From positions 37,322-101,321 of the forward strand of contig CAIJPE010000053.1 of NCBI GenBank assembly GCA_903822435.1: DNA of 64,000 bases, written 5' to 3'. This document shows positions 31,864 to 41,205 of this stretch, piece after piece. Each line of letters opens with the position of its first letter. The first letter of the stretch is position 1. Both the position numbers and the translations under genes were made by a program. Under the pieces are notes generated by a model. That model was not told the DNA's origin. It was given only the letters and a program-made list of their open reading frames with translations, and did no database searches. Source of the DNA: an uncultured beta proteobacterium (GTDB taxonomy: Bacteria > Pseudomonadota > Gammaproteobacteria > Burkholderiales > Burkholderiaceae_C).

Positions 31864-32056
31864 TCCAGGACCGGTGCGAGGCGAGGGTCCTGCGGTGGCG
31901 CCCCGCCATGTTCCGCGTGCGTTTGGTCACAACCGGGTCTCAAGCCATGCCTACACTCGGTCGAAAGGCTGTCAGGTGAATCCAGAATCTGGATTCGGCT
32001 GGTGAGGCCAGTTCCGAATCCGAGCGTTCCAACCGCCAAGGCTCAGGCCACAGGGC

Positions 32057-32776
32057 ATGCAACCGATGAGTCCTCTCAGCCACCTGTTCAACCCCTTTCG
32101 CAAACTGGTCGCCGCCGTCTTCCGGCATGACCTGGCTTTGCGGCGAGCCGAGTCCGGCGTGCGCGTGGTGCTGGAAGAGCGCAGCACGCGGCCCGGCAAG
32201 GTCAAGCCGCCCAGCCGGGCCGAACTGGCAGCGGCACGCGAGGCCAAGGAACTGGAGCTGATGCGCACCCAGCTGGCCGAACTTCTCAACGAGGTGCCCG
32301 AGACCCGGCAGGCCATGCGGCACCTCGTCTTCGTGGAACAGGCGCTCACCCGCAAAGGCTTGCGTGCGTTGCACAAGTTGCCGCTGGATGTGCTGCAGAG
32401 GGCCTTGGAACAGCTGGACGGCCTGGTAACAAATTGGTCGCCTGTTGGCCTGGCCGGCCTGCGCTCCAAGATGGCCGTGGCCATCATCGACCGTGAAAAC
32501 ATGGACCCGGACGCCGAGGCCGATGCCTACCGGACGGCCGCGGTCCTGGAAGCGGCACCCTTCTCGCAGGAAGTACCCGAGGTCCCCGCCCGATCGGACG
32601 ACGAGGCTTTGGCGGCGGCCTACGCCGCCCTGGGCGACCTGGCGCCCAGCACGGTGGAAACGCAAGGCGAGCTGCGCTCGCAGTCGGTCCGCACGGCACC
32701 CCGCCGCAGCCTGCTGCAGCCTGACAGCATCAGCTCGCCGAGCCCGGACATCGAAGTCCGCGCCCTGCACGATTGA
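32057..32776 (+). CDS. Conserved-looking hypothetical protein
   Basis: 239 aa; charged helical core MRTQLAELLNEVPETRQAMRHLVFVEQALTRKGLRALHKLPLDVLQRALEQLDGLV. Confidence 0.6.
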   Translation: MQPMSPLSHLFNPFRKLVAAVFRHDLALRRAESGVRVVLEERSTRPGKVKPPSRAELAAAREAKELELMRTQLAELLNEVPETRQAMRHLVFVEQALTRKGLRALHKLPLDVLQRALEQLDGLVTNWSPVGLAGLRSKMAVAIIDRENMDPDAEADAYRTAAVLEAAPFSQEVPEVPARSDDEALAAAYAALGDLAPSTVETQGELRSQSVRTAPRRSLLQPDSISSPSPDIEVRALHD

Positions 32777-32974
32777 ACCCGCCCTTCGTGGGGCGCCGCC
32801 CCGGCGCATGCCGCGACGTACATCAAGACACATTCAGGCCAGGGTAAACACACCTACGATCCCTCGAATGAGGGGTTAGGGCTTGCTGGAGGGATTCCCC
32901 GATCTCAAACTTGTGGTGCTATGCCGCAAAATGTGGGCACTTCACACATTTAACGACCACTCCACGAGGAACAC

Positions 32975-33625
32975 ATGAGCAAGAAGTCCTTTTTCAAGAC
33001 TGCCCTGATGGCGGCCTGCCTGAGCGCCGCGGGCGCGTCGCAGGCTGCAGTGCAGGTCTACACCGATTCCGCCAGCTTCCTGGCTGCCGTTACGGCCGCG
33101 GCCACCGACACGTTCGACAACCTGACGGCCGGCACGCAGTACGCCAGCCCGATGACGCGCAGCGCGGGCACCTACGGCTACACGGCCTCGGTCACGCGGT
33201 CCGACGGCAGTGCCGACACGTTCTATCCCGCCGGGGGCGGCGGCGATAGCTGGCTGTCGCCCAACGTGGTGGACGACACCATCAGCTTCACCGGTTTCAC
33301 CAGTCCCATCTATGCGATTGGCGGCCTGTTCTTCGGCACCAACTTCGCCGGCGCCTTTGCCGCGGGGCTGTCGCTGGATGTCACCATCAGCGACGGCACC
33401 ACCACCACCACGAGCAGCGTGGTCAATGGCACCACCAGCAGTTTCCTGGGCTTCGTGTCCAGCACGGCCATCGTCAGCATGAGCGTCACGGAACAGGCGA
33501 GCGCCAGCCCGACCTGGCCGACCATCAACAACTTGGTGGTCGCCGTGCCCGAGCCGCAGACCTACGCCCTGATGCTGGCGGGCCTGGCCATGGTGGGCGC
33601 CAGCGTCCGCCGTCGCGCGGGCTGA
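32975..33625 (+). CDS. PEP-CTERM sorting-domain exported protein
   Basis: N-terminal signal peptide; C-terminal VPEPQTYALMLAGLAMVGASVRRRAG. Confidence 0.93.
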   Translation: MSKKSFFKTALMAACLSAAGASQAAVQVYTDSASFLAAVTAAATDTFDNLTAGTQYASPMTRSAGTYGYTASVTRSDGSADTFYPAGGGGDSWLSPNVVDDTISFTGFTSPIYAIGGLFFGTNFAGAFAAGLSLDVTISDGTTTTTSSVVNGTTSSFLGFVSSTAIVSMSVTEQASASPTWPTINNLVVAVPEPQTYALMLAGLAMVGASVRRRAG

Positions 33626-33667
33626 TGCCGCACCTGGGGCCGCCACGTGCGGCCCCAGACACCACAC

Positions 33668-33690
33668 AGGCCGCCTGGGGCGGCCTTTTT
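33668..33690 (+). terminator. Rho-independent terminator after PEP-CTERM gene
   Basis: AGGCCGCC-TGG-GGCGGCCT perfect 8-bp stem followed by TTTTT. Confidence 0.85.
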
Positions 33691-33938
33691 CATTTCTTCT
33701 TGGGGTCGACCTTGTCGCCGATGACCCCACCCACCACGGCGCCGCCCACCGTGCCCACGGCACTGCCGCCGGTGAGGATGGCGCCCGCCACCCCTCCGAT
33801 GGCCGCCCCCCCGGCGGTGTTCTGTTCGTGCTGCGAGAGATTGCTGCAAGCCGTTGCCGTCAACGCCAGCAGCGTGAAGGCGCAGAGCGTGGTGATGTGA
33901 TGGGCGGGGGTCCGAAGGGTCGTGTTGCGAAGGGTCAT
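33690..33938 (-). CDS. Glycine-zipper lipoprotein-like small protein
   Basis: TATACSN lipobox-like; GGAAIGGVAGAILTGGSAVGTVGGAVVGGVIGDKV. Confidence 0.75.
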   Translation of the reverse strand: MTLRNTTLRTPAHHITTLCAFTLLALTATACSNLSQHEQNTAGGAAIGGVAGAILTGGSAVGTVGGAVVGGVIGDKVDPKKK

Positions 33939-34140
33939 GGCAGTTCCTGGCAAGAGCGTGGCACCCGGCGGATGCGCGGGATGAACGCACGGGGCACGCG
34001 GCCCCGTGTCGATGACACGGTTTAGCGGTAACGGGGGCGGGCGTCTGTGCGCCAACTCGCATGGCCAGCGCGGCCAGGGTTGAGGGCTGTGCGCGCGAAT
34101 CGGGTACAAGATCGCCAGCAATCAACAGGCCCGGACTCCC

Positions 34141-34764
34141 ATGACGACTCCATTCACTGACGCGGCGGCCCTCTGGAACCAGCGGTTCGCGGGTGAGGAC
34201 TATCTCTTCGGCCGCCATCCCAACGAATACCTGCGCGCCAAGGCGCCCCTGCTGCCGAAGGCCGGCCGGGTCTTGTGCGTGGCCGATGGGGAAGGGCGCA
34301 ACAGCGTCTGGCTGGCCGGGCAGGGATTGCAGGTCGAGGCCTTCGACATCTCGGCCGTGGGGGTCGACAAGGCCCGGCGACTGGCCGCGGATGCGGGGGT
34401 GTCGGTCGCCTTCAGCGTGGCCGATTGCGACAACTTTGCATGGGCCCCGGAAAGCCACGATGCGGTGGTCGCGATCTTCGTGCAATTCGCAGACCCGGCG
34501 ATGCGGGCCCGCCTGTTCGCCCGCATGGTCCAGGCGCTGAAGCCCGGCGGCCTGGTCATCCTGCAGGGCTACACGCCCCGGCAGCTCGAATACAAGACGG
34601 GCGGGCCGAGCGAGTTGTCGCACCTGTACACGGCCGAGTTGATCGGCGAATCGTTCAGGCCGCTCCAGACGCTGGAACTGGTCGAGTACGAGGCGGCGTT
34701 GAACGAAGGGGCGCGCCATGCGGGGCGCTCGGCCTTGCTGGGGTTCGTCGCGCGCAAGCCCTGA
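34141..34764 (+). CDS. Class I SAM-dependent methyltransferase
   Basis: VLCVADGEGRNSVWLAGQGLQVEAFDIS; LVILQGYTPRQLEYKTGGPSE. Confidence 0.88.
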   Translation: MTTPFTDAAALWNQRFAGEDYLFGRHPNEYLRAKAPLLPKAGRVLCVADGEGRNSVWLAGQGLQVEAFDISAVGVDKARRLAADAGVSVAFSVADCDNFAWAPESHDAVVAIFVQFADPAMRARLFARMVQALKPGGLVILQGYTPRQLEYKTGGPSELSHLYTAELIGESFRPLQTLELVEYEAALNEGARHAGRSALLGFVARKP

Positions 34765-34779
34765 GCACGGCGCAGGCTG

Positions 34780-35193
34780 TCAGCGGGCGGCCAGGAAGCG
34801 GTCGTGGAGCCACATGCCCGCGACCATCGCCGCGACGAACAGCCAAGCAGCGCCCAGGCCGCTGCCCATGGCCACCAGTGCAGGGCCTGGGCAGAAGCCG
34901 CCGATGCCCCAGCCGATGCCGAAGAGCACGCCACCCGCGATCAGGCGCCCGTCGATCAGCGTGATGGCAGGCAACTCCATCGGCTCGCCCGTCCATGAGC
35001 GCTTGCGGCGCCGCGCCACGGCGAAGGCCCACACGCCCACCGCGATGGCGCCGCCCATCACCAGGGCCAGGCTCGGGTCCCAGGCGCCGAACAGGTCCAG
35101 GAAGGCCTTGACCTTGGCCGAGTCGGTCATCCCGCCGGCAATGAGGCCCAGGCCGAACAGCAACCCGCTGATACCCGCGAACACGTTGCGCAT
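34780..35193 (-). CDS. YeeE/YedE-family half-size transporter subunit
   Basis: GLLFGLGLIAGGMTDSAKVKAFLDLFGAWDPSLALVMGGA; GGFCPGPALVAMG. Confidence 0.85.
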   Translation of the reverse strand: MRNVFAGISGLLFGLGLIAGGMTDSAKVKAFLDLFGAWDPSLALVMGGAIAVGVWAFAVARRRKRSWTGEPMELPAITLIDGRLIAGGVLFGIGWGIGGFCPGPALVAMGSGLGAAWLFVAAMVAGMWLHDRFLAAR

Positions 35194-35205
35194 GGCGTGG
35201 CTGCT

Positions 35206-35649
35206 TCAGATGACGTGACGCAGCAGGAACACGGTGACGAAGCCCGCGCCCATGAAGGCCAGCACGTTGGCCATGGAACGCGGCGAAAGGCGGCTCAGCC
35301 CGCACACTCCGTGGCCGCTGGTGCAGCCGTTGCCCATCCGGACCCCGACCCCGACGAACAGCCCCGCGGCCACCAGCGCCCAGGGGCCGACGTCGACGCG
35401 CGCCGCCGGCAAGGGTGCGAACAGGCGCCAGACCCAGGGTGCCATGAAGAGCCCGGCAAGGAACAGCAGGCGCGTTCGTTCCGGCCGCAGGCTGGAACCC
35501 GACAGCAGCGCACGCAACGGGCTGGCGACGATGCCGGCGATGCCCGCCACACGCCCGTTGCCCAGGATGAACAGCGCCGACGCCAGGCCGATCAACAGGC
35601 CGCCGACGAGCGCACTCCAGGGTGTGAAACGATCCCAGGCAATCATCAT
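35206..35649 (-). CDS. YeeE/YedE-family half-size transporter subunit
   Basis: GVGVRMGNGCTSGHGVCGLSRLSPRSMANVLAFMGAGF. Confidence 0.87.
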   Translation of the reverse strand: MMIAWDRFTPWSALVGGLLIGLASALFILGNGRVAGIAGIVASPLRALLSGSSLRPERTRLLFLAGLFMAPWVWRLFAPLPAARVDVGPWALVAAGLFVGVGVRMGNGCTSGHGVCGLSRLSPRSMANVLAFMGAGFVTVFLLRHVI

Positions 35650-35671
35650 CTGCACAGGAGGGGCCCGCCTC

Positions 35672-36028
35672 TCAACGGTGCGCCAGGGGCACGAGCCGGT
35701 CGGACGAATCCACCTCGGCGCCACTGTCCAGTTCGATCGCCACCTGGGTGCATACCGCGCGGCACAGCATGGCCACGCGCTCGCTCTGCAGCCGGTAGTA
35801 GATCTGCGTGCCTTCGCGCCGCTTGGCCAGCACTCCGCTGCGATACAGCGTGGCCAGGTGCTGCGACATGTTCGGCTGGGTGGTGTCGATCAGGGCCAGC
35901 AGTTCGCTGACGTTCTTCTCCTGCTGGCACACGGCGCTGATGATCTTCAGGCGGACCGGCGTGGCCAGCACCCCGAAGAGCTCGGCCGCCGACTCGAACA
36001 CGCGGTCTTGATTGCTCTGCTCTGGCAT
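35672..36028 (-). CDS. ArsR-family HTH regulator of sulfur-responsive type (BigR/SoxR-like)
   Basis: ATPVRLKIISAVCQQEKNVSELLALIDTTQPNMSQHLATLYRSGVLAKRREGTQIYYRL; upstream of YeeE/YedE pair. Confidence 0.82.
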   Translation of the reverse strand: MPEQSNQDRVFESAAELFGVLATPVRLKIISAVCQQEKNVSELLALIDTTQPNMSQHLATLYRSGVLAKRREGTQIYYRLQSERVAMLCRAVCTQVAIELDSGAEVDSSDRLVPLAHR

Positions 36029-36105
36029 CGTACGGCTCCAGCGGGTTGGCCCATTCGTTCAGCATTTTATTCGTACTCAGCGATGAATGGGGCGCGCAAG
36101 GCCCG

Positions 36106-36915
36106 CTACTTGCCGTCCTGCTGCTCCATCAACAGGTACGCGTTGTAGGCATTCATGCGGTTGGCGGCGCGGAACAGCGGCATGTCTTCGTAGCGCGACC
36201 AGTCCGTGCGGGCATAGGTGTCCTCGAAGGGCTCGATTTCGTGGGCCGCCGCGCCCATGGTCTGGCGCAGGTAAGCCAGGTAGTCGCGCGTGAGCGCCAG
36301 GTCGGCCAACGGATCGGTCGACGCCGGGCCGTGCCCGGGCACGACCACGCGCGGCCGGTCCTGGATCAGGCGCTCGAGCGAGGACATCCACAGGCTGCTG
36401 TCGGCCTGGCCGACGAAGGGAATGCGACCGCGGAAGAACAAGTCCCCCGAGAACAGCACCCCCAGCTTCGGCACGAAGACCACCAGGTCCTCGGCCGTGT
36501 GGGCGGGGCCCACATGGCGGATGAGGATGTCGTAAGAGCCCACCTGCAGGTGCGTCTCGTCGGCCTCCAGCCATCGGTCGGCGGGCACCAGGTGCGTGTG
36601 GTCATCCACCCACGGCGCCAGTTCCAGCCGGCTGGCTTCCAGGCGCTTCCGTGCGGTGTCGGCGTTGAGGTATTCGCGCGCCGCGTGGTGCGCCAGGATG
36701 GTGGCCCCGGCGGCCTTGAAGGTTTGCAGGCCGTAGATGTGGTCGGCGTGGTAGTGCGTCACGATCACGACGCGCACGGGCTGCGTGGCGATGCGCCGGA
36801 TCTCGGCCAGCAGGGCCTCGGCCAGCGTGGGCGAGCCCAGGGCATCGGCCACGACCACGCCGTCGTCGGCGACGATGAAGCCGGCATTCGAGATGAAGTT
36901 GCGGTGCGGCGGGCA
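36106..36915 (-). pseudogene. MBL-fold hydrolase (SoxH-like), N-terminus missing
   Basis: NFISNAGFIVADDGVVVADALGSP...VTHYHADHIYGLQ...SGDLFFRGRIPFVGQAD; upstream sequence belongs to a YeeE/YedE gene in another frame. Confidence 0.75.
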
Positions 36916-37336
36916 GCCCCGGCATCAGCGACCGCAGGTTACCCTGCGCCGCCAGCACCAGCAGCCGGCTCGAGCAGCCGCGGGCCAGGATCATGCCGGT
37001 GCCGAACACGGCGCCGCCCACGACCGCACCCGAGAGGCTGCCGCGTGCCGCCAACTGCCGGGCGTCGCGGGCGTCGAACCAGCCCGCCCCGGCCAGTGCC
37101 TGCGTGGCCAGCACGGCCGTGGCAAAGGCGAACAGCCAGACGGTGAGCTTGCCGCCCGTGAGGTTGCGGGCAAATTCGATCACGGCCGAGCGCAGGCAGA
37201 AGCGGGAACGCTGGGCCAGGAACCCGAACGCCACGCCCACGGCCAGCCCCGTCAGTACCAGCGTGTTGCTCTCGCCCAGGCGGCCGACGGCGGGTTCGAC
37301 GAGGCTTTCGAGCAGGGGAACGACCATCACCGCCAC
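36916..37336 (-). pseudogene. YeeE/YedE (SoxT-like) permease, truncated after about 120 aa
   Basis: GLAVGVAFGFLAQRSRFCLRSAVIEF...GTGMILARGCSSRLLVLAAQGNLRSLMPGL then runs into MBL coding DNA. Confidence 0.75.
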
Positions 37337-37413
37337 CGTAGGGGACGCGCCACCGGTTCGCCTTGACGGGGATCAGGTCCAGGCGCTTGGGCAGCCAAGG
37401 AAGGGCCGCCTGG

Positions 37414-37827
37414 CTAAGGCCGGATGTACGCGTAGCCTTGCCCTTGGAGCTCGGCCAGCCGCACCACCCCGGACGGGGTGAAGTCGGCTTCCTGCAGGAA
37501 CTGGTCCTTCCTCAGGCCCCGTGTCTTGAGCGTGATCTCGCAGACCTCGAAGGACACGCCGCGGCTCTTCAGGGCCGACACGGGGCCCGCATACGGGCTG
37601 CCGTTCTTGTCCTTGGCGCCCTCCATCAGGAAGTCCACGCCCTGGGCGTGGGCCACCACGATGATCTTGGCGGTGGGGTCGGTGTCCAGGTGGTTGCGCA
37701 CGTTGCGCAAGGCGCCCAGCGCCTGCGCATCGGTGTCGCTGACGTGGTCGGCGACCTTGTCCTGCGCCCAGGTCAGGCCGGAAACGAGGAGCAGTGCTGC
37801 ACAGGCGAGAAAGCGGCGGACGTTCAT
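37414..37827 (-). CDS. Periplasmic DsrE/DsrF-like protein
   Basis: Signal peptide; KVADHVSDTDAQALGALRNVRNHLDTDPTAKIIVVAHAQGVDFLMEGAKDKNGSPYAGPVSALKSRGVSFEVCEITLKTRGL. Confidence 0.85.
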   Translation of the reverse strand: MNVRRFLACAALLLVSGLTWAQDKVADHVSDTDAQALGALRNVRNHLDTDPTAKIIVVAHAQGVDFLMEGAKDKNGSPYAGPVSALKSRGVSFEVCEITLKTRGLRKDQFLQEADFTPSGVVRLAELQGQGYAYIRP

Positions 37828-37859
37828 CGAGGTCTCCTTGGGGATGGGCGGGCGGGGGG

Positions 37860-38110
37860 TCAGAACTCGATGGCGTCGGCGATCGCTTTCAGGCCGGCCA
37901 CGGCGCAAGCGTCGTTGGCCTCGCACCCGGCGCACCCGAGACGCCGATGCCGGCCAGGGTCTCGGCGGCCAGCGTGGCCGTCAGGGCGGCTTCAGGCGTC
38001 AGCAGCTTGACGGCGTAGACCGCCTGCTGCCCGAGCACGGTTGCCGCCGGCAACGCCAGGCAAGCCGCCCAGAGCCAGGTGCAGCGGCAGGAACGCACGG
38101 AGGTGCTCAT
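37860..38110 (-). pseudogene. GlcG/HbpS-family heme-binding protein remnant with internal deletion and frameshift
   Basis: Signal peptide + LLTPEAALTATLAAETLA joined to GIGVSGAPG; C-terminus EANDACAVAGLKAIADAIEF only in a shifted frame. Confidence 0.75.
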
Positions 38111-38116
38111 GCTCGC

Positions 38117-39840
38117 TCAGGCCTTGGCGATGCCGGGGTTGCCCTGCACGCCCACCAGCGTGGGCGTGTTGATCTGGCGGGCCTTCACGTGGCCCCCTGG
38201 CTGCGACTTCAACCAGCCTTCGACCACGTCCCACACCGGCTGGCTGCCCGGCGCCGTGCGCGCCTCTTCGGCCACCGGGGCCCAGCCCGCCACCTTGTAC
38301 TTGCGGGCGGCCTCGATCGACTTGCCGGCCAGCCGCATGTCGCTGATGCGGCGGCCCGTCTGCTCCCCCGGTTGGCAGGTGTAGGCCAGCCCGCCCACGC
38401 GCACCATGTCGCCGCCCTGCTGGTCGTAGGGGTCGGGGTTGAAGAGGTTGTCGGCCACGTCTTCGAGGATGGTCTTGATCGTCTCATCGGTCATCTCGCT
38501 GACCGTGGCCGTCGGGTAGGTGATGGCCAGCTGGTCCATCATCAGTTCGCGCGTGATCACGTCGCCCGGCAGCAGCGTGGTGCCCCAGCGGAAGCCGGGC
38601 AAGAAGGCGATCTCGGCTCCCTGCACGTCCATCAGCGCATCGCAGACGAGCTGGTCCCAGCTGCCGTTGAAATTGCCCCGCCGGTACAGCAGCCCGTCGG
38701 TGACCGCGAGCTTCTCGGCCAGCCTGGCCTGGTGGGGTTGTCGGAACTTGGCGATCAGGCTCGCCATGCCCGGATCGGCCTTCAACGGGTCGGCGAAGAC
38801 GGGCAGCAGGCGATACCGGAAATCAGCCACCTTGCCGCCTTTCACGTCGAAGTCCATCACGCCCAGGAACTTGCCGTTGCTGCCGGCGTTGGTCACCAGC
38901 GTCTTGCCGCCGGCGTTGGCCACGGGCACCGCCACGGGCTCGCCGTCATGGGTGTGGCCGCCGAAGATCGCGTCGAGCCCCCGCACGCGCGAAGCCAGCT
39001 TCAGGTCGACGTCCATGCCATTGTGCGAGAGCAGGACGACCACCTGCGCTGCCTTGCCGCGCAATTCGTCGATCATCTTCTGCAGGTCTCGTCCTGGATG
39101 CCGAAGCTCCAGTCGGCCACCATGTAGCGCGGGTTGGCAATGGGCGTGTACGGAAAGGCCTGCCCGATGATGGCCACCGGGATGCCATGGATCTCGCGCA
39201 GCACGTAGGGCTTGAAGACGGGGTCGCCGAAGTCGGTCGTCCTGACGTTCTGGGCGACGAATTCGAGGTGCCCCTTGAAGTCCTTTTCGACGATCTCCCT
39301 CACCCGGTCCATGCCATAGGTGAACTCCCAGGGGCCGGTCATCACGTCCACGCCCAGCAGCTTGCAGGCGTCGACCAGGTCCTGCGCTTGGGTCCACAGC
39401 GAGGTGGCCGAGCCTTGCCAGGTGTCGCCGCCATCCAGCAGGAGCGCGCCGGGGCGGTTGGACTTCAGCTGCTTGACCAGCGTGGCCAGGTGCGCAAAGC
39501 CGCCCACCTTGCCGTAGCGGCGCGCCGCGGAGTCGAAGTCGAGGCAGGTGTAGGCAAAGGACTGTTCGCTGCCGGGGCGCAACCCGGCGGCCTTCAGCAG
39601 CGATTCCCCCACCAGGTGCGGCAGCTGGCCCTGCATGGCACCCACGCCCATGTTCACGCTGGGTTCGCGGAAGTGGACGGGCAGCAACTGCGCATGGCAG
39701 TCGGTCATGTGCAGCAGCGACACGTTCCCGAAGGCCGGCAGGTCGTACAGCCCTTGTTGCGCGCTGGCAGCATCGGCGTGGGCGTGGCGGCCGAGGTTCA
39801 GGCCGGCGGCCGAGGCGGCGCCCAACACCTGGAGGAATCC
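38117..39840 (-). pseudogene. soxB: Thiosulfohydrolase SoxB: 5' end missing and one frameshift
   Basis: FLQVLGAASAAGLNLGRHA...LLHMTDCHAQLLPVHFREPSVNMGVG in one frame, break after SFGIQDE near 39088-39092, then LQKMIDELRGKAAQVVVLLSHNGMDVDLKLA...GGHTHDG in another. Confidence 0.9.
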
Positions 39841-40169
39841 TTGGTGGCGCACAGCACGCGGCCGTCGGCCGTCATCGCCACGGCGAAGACGTTGGACGAC
39901 TGGCCCATCTTCACGCGGGTGGAAAAGCTGGGCTGTACCGCATCGCTGACGTCGAACATGGCCGACAGCATGGCCGGGTTCTTCTCGACCAGCAGCAGCA
40001 GCCGCTTGACGCCGGGCAGTGACGTGGCCGCGCCGACCGGCACCACGGCACCGTTCTCGGCGATATCCGGGCCGGTGATGGTCACGTCCTTGCTCTCGGT
40101 GGGCGCGGCTCCGCCCAGCGCCTTCATCAGGTCCGGCAGGGTCTTGGCGTCGAACGCCGCGGAGTTGTA
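39841..40169 (-). pseudogene. soxY: SoxY carrier protein remnant: signal peptide and C-terminal swinging arm missing
   Basis: YNSAAFDAKTLPDLMKALGGAAPTESKDVTITGPDIAENGAVVPVG...FSTRVKMGQSSNVFAVAMTADGRVLCATKD, then enters soxB in another frame; no GGCGG. Confidence 0.85.
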
Positions 40170-41205
40170 GCCCGCGGCCAGCCACTGCGCAATGGTGCGT
40201 GCCTCGGCCTCGCTCAGGGTTTGTGGGGGCATGGTGATCGCGCCCCACGGGCCCGTGCCGCCGGAGCGGATCTTGCCGGCGAGATACGCCACGGCATCGG
40301 TGCGGTCGCCGTATTTCCTGGCGATGTCGCGGAAGGCCGGGCCGACGATCTAGCTGTCGACGGCATGGCAAGCCACACAGGTGTACTGGCGGGTGAGCGC
40401 GGCGGCCGACGCGGGTGCTGCGCCTTCGGCCGGGGTTGCCGGTGCGGCCAGGGCGGTCCGGGCCGTGGCCAGGCTCGCCGGCGGCGGCCATGTGGTGTCG
40501 GCGCCGTGCTGGGCGCCGACCAGGCGGTTTTGCTCGGCCAGGTTGCCATGCTGGTTGCGTGCGAAATCGGGCAGGAACGAAGCCACCCGGGGTTCGGGCG
40601 CGCAGTCCTTCATGCAGGCGATGGCCTTGACGTCGGGCCGGCCGCCATTGCCCAGGCCGCCCTTGGCGGCACTGGCGCCGGGCCACAGGCCATGGTCGGT
40701 GGTGACACCGTTGCGGTTCGGCAGCCGCTTCTGCACCTCGGCGATGTTGCGATCGGACAGCACGAGGTCATCGGGCACGATGCCGCCGAGGTTCAACAGG
40801 TAGGCCGTGACCGCATACACCTCGTCCGGCTTGAGCGACTTGGGTGCCGACCAGGGCATGGCGCGGTTGATGTAGTCCCACAGCGTGGACAGCGTGGAGA
40901 CCTTCATCAAGGTGGTGCGGCCAGGAAACGCCGGGTCGTTGAGGCGGGCCACGTGGCCGGTCTTGATGTCGTCGGCGGTGGTGCCGCCCACCAGGGGCGA
41001 GAAGGTCTGGTTGCTTTCGCCGAAGATGCCATGGCAGGCGGCGCATTTGCCTTCCCACCCCTCCATGCCTTGCGCGACCGAGCCCGAGCCGGGCGGCAGG
41101 CCCTTGAAATCGGGGCGTACGTCGATGTCCCAGGCCGCCACCTCTTTCGGGCTGGCCGCGCGGCCCACGCCGGGATAAGCCTCTTGCGCCTGCAGCGCCC
41201 CCGCC
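40170..41205 (-). pseudogene. soxD: SoxD cytochrome remnant: 5' end missing, internal TAG, fused in frame to soxY
   Basis: KCAACHGIFGESNQTFSPLVGGTT...ACMKDCAPEPRVASFLPDFARNQHGNLAEQNR...TCVACHAVDS-TAG-IVGPAFRDIARKYGDRTDAVAYLAGKI; TAG at 40350-40352. Confidence 0.88.

Noticed and set aside
32861-32874. CCCTC-GAAT-GAGGG hairpin upstream of PEP-CTERM gene
   Set aside because: Perfect but short stem without a T-tract; could be a chance palindrome, insufficient for a terminator or riboswitch call.
32930-32965. Possible sigma54 box upstream of the PEP-CTERM gene (TGGGCACTTCACACATT)
   Set aside because: Spacing and -12 element do not match the consensus.
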